From: Fusarium oxysporum f. sp. lycopersici 4287
Taxonomy: Eukaryota > Ascomycota > Sordariomycetes > Hypocreales > Nectriaceae
DNA: 45,560 nt
Assembly: GCF_000149955.1 (NCBI RefSeq)
Contig: NC_030991.1
Span: 969,291 to 1,014,850 of the forward strand
Direction of reading: 5' to 3'
How positions within the stretch are numbered: position 1 is the stretch's first letter; the number at the start of each line of letters is the position of its first letter. Below are positions 18,691 through 29,991 of this stretch, piece after piece. The notes under the pieces were generated by a model that saw nothing but the letters and a program-made list of their open reading frames with translations, ran no database searches and was not told the DNA's origin. The position numbers and the translations under genes were made by a program.

Positions 18691-21600
18691 AGGTGTAGTG
18701 GATTTTTGCAGCGGTGGATTTTTAGTGGGACAGGGTATCCAGTTTTGGACGTCTGGATCCACCCTGTTAGGAGGTACTGTCTTTTGTGAGGGCAGGGCCA
18801 CACAGACTTTAGTATTTCCTAACTTATTTTCGGGTCCCCAGTAGTTATAGAGGATATCCTAGGGTAATTTCCCATACAGGTCCAAATTTTCATTGATCTG
18901 TTTGACGCATTCACACCTCCCGTAATGACCGATCCTTTAGAAGACAAAGTCGTTGAGACCTCTCCACCAATTCTTTCACCATCAACGTTACTAGCTGATG
19001 CCCAACAGCTACAGGAAGAACGTCTGTTTCGTCATTTCCGCGGCTGGCTCTTCTCCGAGCGCGCAAAGGACACCTCCTCCTGGACTTGGGACTACGGGTA
19101 TGATATCCAGCGGGCTCATGAGCGAAGATGGGTATGCAAACTCTGCATTCACCAACGAGTCCCCCAGCCGAAGAACTTCACGCATACTGGTCTTCAAAAT
19201 GCCAGCAAACATCTGTTCAAAGAACATCATATTCGGGCGCCAGAGGGCAAGACGAAGTCTTCGACGCAGTTGAAAGCGGAAAGCGTCGAGAAGCAGCACC
19301 GCTCAATAGCTGATACCTTGACGCTCGATCCGGAAAAGCCGCGGGAGCAGGCCATGGCGAACTCCTTCGTCAAGAACTTTGACAGGGACCATTTTCAATG
19401 GATGGTGATGCAATGGATCGTTAAGAGTAATCTTTCCTTTCTCACGGTCGACGACGAGGATCTCCGAGCCATATTCGATTATCTTAGTCCATCAGTGTCA
19501 ATACGTGGTGGCCACTTATCTGCAGATACCCTCAGGACCAGGATTATCACTGAGTATCAACGACACCGCCACACCGTTATCGACGTCCTTCGACAATCTC
19601 CCGGCCTGATTCACATCTCTTTCGATGGCTGGACGTCGGGAAACCGGCGTACCTTGTACGGAATCGCTTGCTTCTTCAGAGATAAGCACAACAAGCCCCG
19701 TAAGATTGTGCTGGGTGTGCCCGAGGGTTCTGTACGCCACAGTGGATCGAATATTGCAGCTCAAGTCCTTGATATCTTGACAGCCTACCAGATTACCGAG
19801 AAAATAGGATATTTCACGCTTGACAACGCAGAGAATAATGATACAGCGATGGGGGCCATTGGTCGTGAACTAGGCTTCACTGGTGCGTCTCGCCGAGGCC
19901 GCTGTTTCGGTCACACGGTCAACTTGTCAGCAAAGGCGTTGCTCTTTGGCAAGAACGCATGCGCTTTCGAAGAGCAACTCTGCGGCGCGTCGGCCCTGCC
20001 GGAAGCAGACTGGGAAACATGGAGGAGCAAGGGCCTCGTTGGGAAGCTTCATAACCTTGTCTATGACATCTTTCGGTCCAACAGATTGATGTACTTGCTG
20101 CGAGATCTTTAACAAGATGCAATCAGCAAAGCCAGTTCATTAAGGGAACGATCGAGGAAGCCACTTACTGTGGTGCGAGATAATAATACCCGCTGGCTTT
20201 CCCAACTGTACATGATCCGTAGGGCACTCAAAATTCGGCCATATCTTATCTTACTGGTGGTAAAGTACAAACAGGAGTGGGAAGATGAGAATAGGTCGAA
20301 GAGGACGGGTCAGGTCAGGAAGTCCGCAAAACTGCCACGTATCTGCGAGGAGGAGAACAAGCTAATAGACAGCGACTGGGAAGCCCTCCAGTGCCTGGAG
20401 GAGATATTGACGCATTATGAGAATGTAGTGAGGACTTTGGAGGGTGACGGACAAGTCAGAAAGAGAAGGCGAGGGTTTCTGGGCTCATATGGTAACATAT
20501 GGGATGTGATTCTAGGTTTCGAAGACCTCCTCTCGAAACTAGAGCAATACAAATTGCTTGCAGCAGGCTTTCCCGACGCCGAACAGTTCAGGATCGGGAT
20601 TAATCTCGCCTGGGACAAGCTTGAAAAGTATTATTCAGCTCTAGATGAAACACCCATCTACTATGCCGCTCTTGCTCTCCATCCTGCATACAAGTGGGCG
20701 TATTTCGAGCACACTTGGGACACCCATCCAGAATGGGTCGACAAGGCTAAGGAGATGGTTTACCGAGTTTGGAGGACCGAGTACGCGAATTCCGATATCC
20801 TCTCTCAAGCAGACGAGTCAGACGACCAACGTCCAGCAAAAAGACGCAAGTTCTTCAGCCCATTCGAGGCCAACAGTCGTCATATGCCGGCAAGATACGA
20901 CTCTTCAGACGATGAAGCAGTCAAAGGTGATGAATACGAGACATGGCAAGGTAGCCGCGAAGTGAGTGATAGGAGAGTTCGCGATCCTATTACGTACTGG
21001 CATGAAAGGAGGTTGAAATACCCTCGACTTTCGCGGATGGCGTTGGACTTTTTGACCATTCAGCCAATGTCTGCAGAGTGCGAGAGGCTCTTTTCAGCTG
21101 CCGGAAGAATGGCGGTGCCGTCGCGAAGCCTTCTGGATGCCCAGATTATCTCCATCTGTCAGGTATCGCGGTCATGGTATAGGGCTGGGATCGTCAAGGA
21201 AGTGGATCCGATGTTGATCTCGTGGCGCGAGGAAGAGCAGATTTATGAGGGTCTTGGGATGAGTGATGGCGAGTTAGCAGAACAAGCAACGGCATGGCTG
21301 AGGGCTCAGGGCGATGAGGGAGAGAGTGAGGGGTAGTAGGCTGGGCAAGTACCATCCATGATCAAGAGCGCAAGTCACGTGAGCGAAGTGTATGACAAAC
21401 TGTCGCACTGAGCGTGCTTAAAGGGTTAGAGTGAGTATGATGAGCAGCAGTAGTGAGTTGATTGATTGTCTTCTGTGTGGGGTATTCCAACCCACAGGTT
21501 TTACTTTAAATCACCCAGCTTGATTACTAAGGGCTGTTGTTCCTGAGGATCATTGAGACCATGCCCGGCCTGCGACACAAACCAACCGTCAACTACATCC

Positions 21601-21700
21601 ACCAAAGGCGCTGGTGTAGCACACTACACCCACCACACCGGACAGTTGCTTACATAATTTACATTTACACTACTCTGGGTCGAAAAGTGTAGTTGGTGTA
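18690..21700 (+). mobile_element. hAT-family DNA transposon (Restless-like), limits approximate
   Basis: A hAT transposase gene (18925-21336) is flanked by noncoding sequence rich in TGTAG/CTACA motifs: GGTGTAGTGG at about 18690, the hairpin GGTGTAG-CACA-CTACACC at about 21614-21631, and GGTGTAGTTG near 21690. These may be subterminal transposase sites, but I could not define matching TIRs or an 8-bp target duplication, so both ends are estimates. The left end coincides with the LINE tail. Confidence 0.55.
18925..21336 (+). pseudogene. hAT transposase with a single in-frame stop
   Basis: One frame of 803 codons is continuous except for TAA at 20110-20112 (codon 396, LRDL-stop-QDAI), most simply a CAA-to-TAA change. 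Domains: BED zinc finger C71-x2-C74 ... H96-x4-H101; hAT catalytic segments ISFDGWTSG (D234) and GYFTLDNAENNDT (D300); RW motif DNNTRWLSQLY; and C-terminal dimerisation block YPRLSRMALDFLTIQPMSAE-CERLFSAAGR with E718. Length is normal for hAT transposases (700-900 aa). No splice pair removes the stop. A second ATG-started half (from 20170) could in principle be made but lacks the first catalytic residues. Very little other decay is visible, suggesting recent inactivation. Confidence 0.85.
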
Positions 21701-22293
21701 GTTGATCGGAACCTTGTCCGCGCCTAAGAGTGTTTCGACATAATGACAGAATAAGGCATAATATCAGAATATACCTCGCTAGCTTGGTTCCAGCGCAGGT
21801 CACTCTACTGTGTCAACAGATCTTGCCTATTTGTCTGTTAGGTGCCTGGCCAGCCACTTGCCGGCATTTGGCCACCGTTAAGCGATAGCAAAGGGCATTA
21901 TTGCGTCAACCTGGCGGTTTGTATTCGCACGGAATGATCTGCGTGGCGCTCTGCTGTTATTAATGGCTCAACTACTGCGCTTAGAAGAGATTCTGTATCT
22001 CGAAGCTGGTCAATCAGTGGAACAAATTGGTGAGGCTATGAAGATGAACATTGGGACGTAGATAGGGAAGATACAATAAGAGCAGGTATGCTTGTAGAAT
22101 AGTCTATAAGTTGGAGAGAGGGTGAGGAGTTGACTGAAGAGGCGATTGTTGCAGATTTACTCTTGCATCAGTGGCTAGACAGAGGACCTTCTGCTCCACC
22201 ACGCTTCGCGCTCGCATTAATTACAAAAATGTGCCAGCCCTGCCGTCACTCCCTGGCTCCCCAACAACACCAAATCTTCCGGTACTCGCCAAT
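21337..22293. other. hAT flank and intergenic sequence
   Basis: This contains the 3' subterminal TGTAG/CTACA-rich region of the hAT element (to about 21700), then sequence without a convincing gene. A short frame reading LLRLEEILYLEAGQSVEQIG (about 21972-22031) looks coding-like but is isolated. No RNA gene was recognised. Confidence 0.4.
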
Positions 22294-22566
22294 ATGTCGT
22301 CAGGCCAAGAATGGTTGTATGATCCATGCCTCGGTTGCGGCACCTAGACAAAGGGAGAAACCTACTGCTCTAATTCCTGTCGGCTATCAGAATGTGAGAA
22401 GGCATCATCATCGACGCAATATTCAAGCTGGCCTTATATGCGGACCACATCATCCTCCTCAACATTATCAGCTCAAGAAACCAAGTCATCGACCAAATTA
22501 GAGAAGGAATTAAGAGTTTACAACATGTCATTGGACCAGGCGAAGCTGCGGAGGAGATTGCATTAA
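22294..22566 (+). pseudogene. Ecl1 / life-span-regulatory-factor-like small zinc protein with one stop
   Basis: ATG at 22294 opens 90 codons interrupted only by TAG at 22345-22347. Around it the protein reads CLGCGT-stop-TKGETYCSNSCRL, a CxxC...CxxxC cluster followed by SECEKASSS, a Ser-rich middle, and the C-terminal KELRVYNMSLDQAKLRRR. Both the cysteine cluster and this ending match fungal Ecl1/LSRF-type (PF12855-like) proteins, which are small zinc-binding regulators tied to chronological life span, stress and zinc limitation. The stop would be a Gln codon changed by C-to-T (CAG to TAG). The gene is otherwise full length. The assignment rests on motif memory; a database search would settle it. 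Confidence 0.6.
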
Positions 22567-22670
22567 AAGCCGAAATACCTCCACTTCGTTGGCATCCCGC
22601 CTCAGGGGCTAATAACCGGAGATACATCTCACAATAGTGCCACCTTCAGTGCTCTCCGCATACCAACTCC

Positions 22671-23039
22671 ATGACAGACATTCGGAGTGTAGAAGCAGGG
22701 CGTATTGACACTGGGAATGACTTTACTGCGCCAGACCCATGGTTTTGTCGACTGGGTTCTGCCCTTCACTCAAAAGACATTGACGGGAAAAAGGACCTCT
22801 TGAGGGACTTGATCGCTCTGAAATACGAAGTGGATCCAACCCATCCGGACAACTCGGACGGTGCTCAAGTTTGGTTCATACACATCGCCTTCGATCGGAT
22901 GGCCAACTACACTAAAGCCATCATCACGGCCGATACTATTTCTTGGAATGCTCTATTTGAAGTTAACCGCAAAGACCTTGACAAGGATAGGACCAGGCCA
23001 TTTCGTTTCCCATATAAGCCACAGAGTCAAAGACGGTAA
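22671..23039 (+). CDS. Hypothetical protein, 122 aa
   Basis: Open frame from ATG to TAA, starting MTDIRSVEAGRIDTGNDFTA. The composition is that of a normal globular protein (FCRLGSALHSKDIDGKKDLL, WFIHIAFDRMANYTKAIITA), not a low-complexity shadow. No signal peptide or membrane segment is seen, and I do not recognise the family. It starts 104 bp after the Ecl1-like pseudogene on the same strand. It could be a fragment of a larger decayed gene, because sequence on both sides is poor in coding signal. Confidence 0.35.
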   Translation: MTDIRSVEAGRIDTGNDFTAPDPWFCRLGSALHSKDIDGKKDLLRDLIALKYEVDPTHPDNSDGAQVWFIHIAFDRMANYTKAIITADTISWNALFEVNRKDLDKDRTRPFRFPYKPQSQRR

Positions 23040-23780
23040 ACGCTTGCGGTTAAACAACTACTTGCCTGCATTGTCCGGTGTATGTCTTTCGAGGACAAGG
23101 CATATAGGTGATCATTCAAGCTTAGAAGGAGGCAACTAGGCGTTTACGATATCATGATGTAACACGCAGATGGCTTGATCGACGCTTGGAAATAATACGG
23201 AGGGGACCCAGAAGCACCCAAGGTTTCTTAGCTTCTTGATCTGCTGGAGAGTGACGTTCTGGAACTCTATTTCTCGATTCTTGATCATTCTTCTCAAAGT
23301 ACTGAGTATGATAGTGTTCCAGCAAGTACTAGATGAAGTGCGACGTAGTTCGTCGAAATAGTTGTATGGATAAAATGTGGGACACGCTAGGTAGGAGTTA
23401 GAATATACTGTGCTGTTTCAATCCCAAATCTAGCTAAACTAGGCTCGGTAAATAAACCAAAGCGTAGTTATAAGTTCTTGGATGTTTGATACATAGAGGA
23501 GTAACGCGATAGTTGTGGCGTTTTGAAAAATCAGTATTCAGAGAGATATCTTTCGATTTTCGGACCATAACTGGATTGATATCCGCATCTATGAACGTGA
23601 AGGTCAGGTAATCCTGCATTTGTAAAAACCAGTTTCCCTAAGTCAATTGTACAAGCCTCTACTGGATGAAGTTTAGGCTAGTTCTAGCTAATTTCGACTC
23701 TTTGTTTAGCATAGATTGTTAATAAATCATGCCTTACTTATAACATTTCTATTTAATCAATTGATCCTTAACCATCAATC
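23040..23780. other. AT-rich spacer upstream of Fot1-like copy 1
   Basis: No gene is recognised. The expected left terminal repeat of the Fot1-like element (ACGTACATGATAAGCG) was looked for and not found, so the element's left end seems lost or rearranged here. Confidence 0.45.
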
Positions 23781-25368
23781 ATGTCTCAATCAAATAAAGA
23801 GGCAAATATTATTCTTGCGATTCAGGCCTATCAAAACAACCCAGAATTAGGTCTCCATCGCGCAGCTGAGATATACCAGGCCTCCTATGGTTCACTCTGG
23901 CGCCGAACCCATGGCATTTCTTCTCGATATGATACTACACCTAAGTCACGGAAACTGTCTGATCTAGAGGAACAAGCTATTATTCGATTTATCCTCGACC
24001 TAGATTCGCGAGGGTTTCCCCCGCGACTGCGTGGTATTGAAGAAATGGCCAACCGATTGCTTGCTGATCGCGACGCATCACCTGTCGGCAAGCGCTGGGC
24101 CACTAACTTTGTCAAGCGACATAAAGAGCTCAAGACATGTTTTTATCGGAGATATGACTACCAGAGGGCCAAATGTGAAGACCTAACTGTTATTCGCAAC
24201 TGGTTCAGGCTTGTATAGAACGTAATTGCAAAGTATGGCATCCAATTAGATGATATCTGGAACTTTGATGAGACTGGCTTTATGATGGGCGTGATTTCAA
24301 GCGGTATAGTTGTCACTGGCTCAGAGAGGCGAGGAAGACCAAAATCAATACAGCCTGGAAATCGGGAATGGGTTACAGCGATCCAAGCGATTAATGCAGA
24401 AGGCCGGGCAATCGATCCATTTATCGTGGTTGCAGGCCAATATCACCTTGCCAATTGGTACCAAGAAAGCAACCTCCCGGCCACTTGGGCCATTGCTACG
24501 ACCTAAAATGGCTGGACGGATAATAAGACGGGTCTTGAGTGGCTAAAGCACTTTGATCGATGTACAACTAACCGATTAGTTGGTGGCTATCGTCTTCTGG
24601 TCCTTGATGGCCACGAAAGCCACCATTCGACCGACTTTGAGATATATTGTGAGGAGAACAATATAATCACACTCTGTATGCCACCTCATTCTTCCCACCT
24701 CCTTCAGCCCCTTGATGTCGGGTGCTTTGGGCCGCTAAAAAAGGCATATGGTCGAGAAATAGACCATCTAATCAGAAGGTCTATCACCTATATTTCCAAG
24801 TCCGAATTCTTTCCGGCCTTTTACGACGCTTTTCAAGCTGCTATAACTAAGGAAAATATCAAGGGAGGTTTTAGAGGAGCTGGACTAGTTCCTTTTGACC
24901 CGGAATATGTGGTCTTAAAGCTTGATGTGCAGCTACGGACTCCAACGCCTGCCAAGGAGGTTACTAACCCCTCAACCCCTTGGGCATCTAAGACCCCACA
25001 GACTGTGATTGAGGCTAGATCTCAGTCTGAATATCTTCAGAAACAAATTAGAAGACATAAAAGCAGCTCCCCAGAGTCAATTCTAGGAGCTTTAAAGTCT
25101 CTTGCAAAGGGAATAACAGCAATAATGCATGAGAATACCTTATTACGAGCTCCTGCAGAATAGAGGGAGTATGACTATACGGGAATGTCAGCATCTAATT
25201 GATCAGATGGATGTAGATATGCAAGTATTGGCCGAATCATCGAGAAGTGGTGGTCAAGGAAGTTCGGCGTGACCGAGGGTTCGGCGCTGTGGAACTTGCG
25301 GCAAGACCAGGCATAATGCAAGGACCTGTCAGGAGGGTATTGAGGCCTCTGGTAATGAGTATGGTAAT
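23781..25368 (+). pseudogene. Fot1/pogo-like (DDE_1) transposase, copy 1, decayed
   Basis: The reading frame parallels the intact copy at 39440-41095: N-terminal helix-turn-helix and CENP-B-like DNA binding (LGLHRAAEIYQASYGSLWRR, RKLSDLEEQAIIRFILDL, PVGKRWATNFVKRH), then catalytic blocks NFDETGF, LVLDGHESHH and LQPLDVGCFGPLK. Stops are TAG 24216-24218 and TAA 24504-24506; both are Gln codons in the intact copy, so C-to-T. Near 25150 a deletion of roughly 65 bp removes the basic linker (RDLEQANEILSRRRRAKRTR in the intact copy) and shifts the frame. A further TGA at about 25270 precedes the zinc knuckle CGTCGKTGHNARTC. Non-functional. Confidence 0.9.
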
Positions 25369-25460
25369 TAAATTTAATTAAATAGATTGTCTGTTGTATT
25401 TCTATTATAATATTTATTTAGAAGGTTCAGATATTTAGTCCACTTGCTTATCTAGTGCAC

Positions 25461-25477
25461 TCGCTTATCATGTACGT
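25461..25477 (+). repeat. Right terminal inverted repeat of Fot1-like copy 1
   Basis: TCGCTTATCATGTACGT followed by TA (25478-25479). It is the reverse complement of the ACGTACATGATAAGCGA terminus shared by the elements at 39292, 39351, 41192 and 41526. A second CTTATC-containing unit lies just inside (CACTTGCTTATC). Confidence 0.75.
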
Positions 25478-25479
25478 TA

Positions 25480-25772
25480 GCGCATTTTTATTTTGTATGT
25501 GTTTGCAAATCGGGTCTACTAAACTCGATTTCACCCATTATGGGTAGCGATTCTGCCGCGCAGCTAGGATAGGCTAGATATGAACAAGAAGTTGCATTTG
25601 TGGCCACAGACTTTTATTTAACATACTACGTCTGCAACTTTGCCGCTTCTGATCCTAAAGTGATCTCTTTTAGGGTTTACCAGCCAAGGCGTGGAAAAAA
25701 CTAGGATAGCCAGGCTTTCTATGCATAGATGCTGGAGTCGCAAAATGGATAATGAATGTATATAATATAGGT
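25480..25772. other. Spacer between Fot1 copy 1 and the RING gene
   Basis: AT-rich, no gene seen. It includes the 3' flank and probable terminator of the convergent RING-H2 gene. Confidence 0.4.
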
Positions 25773-26481
25773 CTACACATGCTCTAGTATAGAACTATCA
25801 TCTGCCCGATGACTTAATACATGCGCTTGGCTTGGCCTCTGCAACACAGGCTTAGGCGATGCAAAATGAAATGCGCATATGGGGCATATATCATGTTTCG
25901 CAAGGTACCACGTAGCAATACAATCTGAGTGGAACGTATGCTTACACGCCAGGTGACGAACCATATCAGTATCCTGAATATCCTCTAGGCAGATGGAACT
26001 GAATAGGGAGGCGAGTGATCAGCCAAGTGTTGCTTACAATTACTGAGGAGTCAAGAGGACGTACCATGTCATGTCCGAACTCAGCATCGCCCAAGAGACG
26101 TGCGCTCCGTCTGCAAGCTCCCGCCTCATCTCTTTGCTTGTTTTTGAGGGAGCAATAACATCTAGATGAGGCAAATCTCTGGCTTCAGTGCCAATGGCTT
26201 CTGTCGATGCAGGTCCCGGGGAGCTGCTAGACCCTTCTGTGCCTGCAGTCCTGCCATATCTCATTAACTTGTATAATCTGTATTGCCATTAGCCGACTGA
26301 ACAGGTATCAGTTTCCAATAACTAAGAACGACATAAGTTACCTGGGAATACATATGAGAAACAAAACCACCGCAACTAAAAGTGGCATTGTCATGATCAG
26401 GACCCATCCTGGTAGTGTATGGGTTGAATCCTGGTTATTAGTGTTTGAAGAAGCGGGAATAGTATTGTTTATTGCAGGCAT
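25773..26481 (-). CDS. Membrane-anchored RING-H2 E3 ubiquitin ligase-like protein
   Basis: Three exons (26342-26481, 26065-26277, 25773-25998) with GT-AG introns of 64 and 66 bp give a clean 192-aa frame. Residues about 25-45 (GWVLIMTMPLLVAVVLFLIC) form one transmembrane helix after a short Asn/Ser/Thr-rich lumenal N-terminus. A polar linker follows. Splicing of exons 2 and 3 creates C118-S-I-C121 at the junction, completing a perfect RING-H2: C118, C121, C136, H138, H141, C144, C156, C159 (C-x2-C-x14-C-x-H-x2-H-x2-C-x11-C-x2-C) with Trp148 before the last pair. The layout resembles small PA-TM-RING/ATL-type ligases that ubiquitinate membrane or secretory-pathway targets. The substrate is unknown. 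Start choice: first ATG before the helix, in frame. Confidence 0.85.
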
Positions 26482-27922
26482 GGTTTCTACGCGTATGGCG
26501 AATCAAAGGGTCTGTGCCCTTCAAGCAAGGGCACAAAGGCAGCCAACAGGGTTTATAACTTGGTGGGTACTGTTTAACCTGACCTTGCATTCTTAGTTCG
26601 GGTTAAAAGCGTGGTGGTGTGCTCTCGGCTGGATCCGCCCTATGACCTGATGGATATGGTCTGTACCATTGCCCCGCCATCTCGCCACATCATCATTGAG
26701 CGAGTCCCCCCCAAAAAAGACTGGTCTCGAATCTCCTGCCCTAAGTGCCTCGTGCCCACAACAACTTAGTTCAATGGCTGGCATGTGCGAGAAACCCCAC
26801 CTTTTTCTTCCAGATGAACACCAACTAATCAAGGTTTTACCATATAGCCAGCCAGTGGTACTAAAAAGATGCGCCCAGAGAGGCATAATTATTATCTATA
26901 ACAAGACTTAAGACTTATTAGTTTGACTAGGGCAGCGTACTAACGTGGGTTAATACGTTGGATAGAATCCAAAAGAACGCCTTGGCACTTAAAGATATAG
27001 GATGGCTAATCTGCTTTCTAAAGTTGCTCATATGATCACGATCAGTGTGGTAAGGGTAAAGAAAGTTGGGGAAATTATAAAATTAAGTTCTTGTAATATG
27101 AAAGGCGTAAGTTATGGTAAGGGAGATATGTCAGTCGCCCCACGCATCAGAAGCTGGACAAATTCATTTTTTTCTCATTAATTACAACCTTTGTTTCCTT
27201 GATTTGTTTGAGCGCCAATTACAGTCGGTGGAGACCCTAGCCGGCTGATAGGTCAGGTTCGGAGTGAGAAAAACCACGCAGAGAGCACTAGACCTAGGAT
27301 CCTGTTAATATTGATATCGAGTTGATATAATAAAAATATCTTACCTAGTCGCTATGATAAACGCGTGATATACTTTCGCTGTTAAAGAAACTACATTCTT
27401 TCTTTATTTCTTACTCGCCCTTCCCCGTAATAAAAGGACTAATAGATTCCATCTTTCGAACTCATGTTATATATGATAGCCCTATAAAGCAAAGATTTGA
27501 TCATCTCGACGCCCTCTTTTGGTAGCTGCTTTATTTCTTAGTCCTAATCCCATTTCCCATTCTTAATTATCAGCAATTGCAAGAAAGATTTCTTATATTG
27601 CTTGATGTACCTGAGCCCTTTCAGTGTGCAACCTGCACTATCCTCCCCTTCGACTACGAGGTTATACCATATATGGCTATATAAATATTTACACTGATTT
27701 TCTTATATTTATATTATATTTAACTTTTCTAGCAAAACACATATTTATATAATATTTATACATATTCATATAGGGGCTTAAGTAATGCCAGGCTAATTAC
27801 TGCAGTAAAGTGAGAGGAATCGACTGATATAGCTATATAGCCCGAAACCTTCTCAAACGCTGCCGTTTAACCTGTTCGCTATTAGATATCACCCTCTATA
27901 GCCTCTGGATCATATGGGAGGC
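26482..27922. other. Long AT-rich intergenic region
   Basis: No gene is recognised on either strand. The only frame of note (26593-26886, minus) has unusual composition and no motif. From about 26900 to 27850 the sequence is strongly AT-rich with many TATATA runs, consistent with old RIP-affected repeat DNA, but no family can be named. Confidence 0.45.
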
Positions 27923-29991
27923 CTATCCCCCCTCAGCTGAGGGTCTAATATGCCCCTCTCGCAGCCAGTTGCCAATACACTTAATCTTCTCAATGCTCTT
28001 AATCAGCAATCGGAGCCTATCCCATCTAGCTGTGCGCCTAGCCCCTGAGAAGGTCCGTTCTGGCTCTGCTGATTCTGCTGGTACAGACAGGATATCAATA
28101 ACCATACGGCTAAGCCGTGGGTACGCTGTACGAACGTCCTCACTACACCCATTGAAGAGGCGTAGTATCCTCTGCAAGTGCGATAGGAGCCTCTGAGATA
28201 AAGCTATCGAAGTCATCCTTGCCCCGTGCTCTCGCCATCGTCTTATTTCGCACCTCTAAGCGCATCTTCGAGAGCATCGTATCCTTCTTTTGCTTTAATA
28301 AAGTAGGCACAGCCAAGAATTGCTCTGAGAGATGTATCTCGACATTGTGATTGTATTCTTCCTTCCACAGACTACGGGCGGCGGCAAACGCGCCCTCGTG
28401 CCATTCCTCGGACCAACATTCTTCGATATAGCTCTTGCGTTTAGAAGGACCAAGAAGGAGGGCGGCGGCATATACGGGGACATCCTCGGTCATAGTGTAA
28501 TACTTGTCGAGTATGAATCAGCACATATCGATAAAGTAAACTACACTATCATCGCGATTGCTCGGCTGCGAGTAGTAGGCCTAGTTAGCTGATTAGCATG
28601 CCGTATACGCTATAGATAGAGCAGGAAGATATAAAACTTAGCTATATACCTTCCACTTTTCGCAGTGCCCTAGGAGAAGGTCCAGCAGCTTAAGTGGCTG
28701 TGAGATTGATGCCATAGCGCCTTCAGCTTCTAACGTGGCCTCATAGAAAGGTTAAAGGAATTCTAGCGTTCTTTCTAGCATTTCCCAATCCCTACTGCTA
28801 AGAGTATTGCCTTCGAGATCATTATCATGTTCAGTAGTAAACTAGATAATCTATGGCTTCTTCTTAGCGTAATAGTAATCACTCTATGCCACGAGGAACA
28901 TCTCGTGATATTATTGATGCCTAGTTGCTTACCTACAGCATCGTACCACTGATCGTTATGTAGAGCCGAGCTCTGTAAATAGACTGCAATCCTATGAAGT
29001 TTTGCTAGCACTGGGATGCCTTGCCAGCCAGCAAAGCGCTCATCGTTGTTTCTGGCTTGCTGATGCGTAGTTACGGCTCGATTGCCTCTCGCCTTTATAG
29101 GTTTTCTCTTGGGCTGCTCCTGCCGCTCTTCCTGCAGTTGTTGTTGCTGCGTCGTGGTGTCCGAATGTGCCGCAATCTCCTCCGGACCCAGCTCATGTAA
29201 TTGCTATAAGAACTCCTCTAGCATAGTTAAGCCGGGCTCATCGGCAGAAGTTTCGAGAGCCGCTCTTAGAGCTTCTTTTGAGTGAGCGAGAAGGAATGCT
29301 TGTAAGGCGAGATTGATAATATGGCCGATGCAGCGGATTCTGCGGCGTTTATGAGGGTACTCATCCTGTACTATAATTTAGTATAGGCTACAGCAGTATT
29401 AGCAGCCAAGAGTTAAACTTGCACCTGATTCTGCCTTTAGAACCTTTAATAGCTTCTCTAAATAGGTGTAGCATTGTCGCCTATATAATAGCCGAGGTTA
29501 TAGGTAGTAATATTGAACTTCCGTAGTGTACCAGTGATTAACTTAGCCTGCGTAGTACCAGAATGGCTATATTTGCACTCTGGCAGTCCTAGTAGTGCTT
29601 TCTGAAGCTTGAAGTCCTTATCGACCTATTGAATGCATACAGCAAGTACGCCATGGCGATGTGGCGATGTCTAGAGATCAGAAGATATGTGTATCTTCGA
29701 CTGCGTTACTTAAAGTCTTTCGGCAAGTTGTAAGCTATATAGCGAGTAGTTCGAGTTAATATAGCCCATAGCCTGCTTTTGACCATTGATGAGAAGGTCC
29801 CCGATGACTGGATTACATGCCACAGCCAGACCTTGCAGTTCGGAGTGCTTAACTGCCGAAAAGGGCAGCCTGCACCTTGTTAGAAGCCCCATAACTGCCT
29901 TAATATAGGGCTTGCTTGTTAAAACAGTTGCGGAGAGCAGCCTGCAAAGGACGAGAGATGATATACGAATCGATAGCGCCAGATAGAACAC
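27923..29991 (-). pseudogene. hAT transposase, heavily decayed
   Basis: Pieces read leftwards in the order expected for a hAT protein: LLTRCRLPFSAVKHSELQGL (about 29880), YYIGDNATPI (catalytic Asp segment, about 29490), RCIGHIINLALQAFLLAHSK (about 29320), a Gln/Glu-rich insert, KLHRIAVYLQSSALHNDQWY (about 29000), EDVPVYAAALLLGPSKR (about 28490), and the dimerisation block RTAYPRLSRMVIDILSVPAE (about 28130) ending REGHIRPSAEGG-stop at 27923. Many stops (mostly TAG/TAA) and several frameshifts separate them. The sequence differs from the hAT at 18925, so it is another family. No TIRs were defined. Confidence 0.75.

Noticed and set aside
18660..18700. 8-bp target duplication of the hAT inside the (CATA)n tail
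   Set aside because: Candidate CATACATA on the left has no equal at the possible right ends (about 21630 or 21700), so no duplication is claimed.
20100..20170. Intron removing the hAT in-frame TAA
   Set aside because: No GT-AG pair around 20110 restores a frame with the conserved blocks. The same frame continues through the stop, so a nonsense mutation is simpler.
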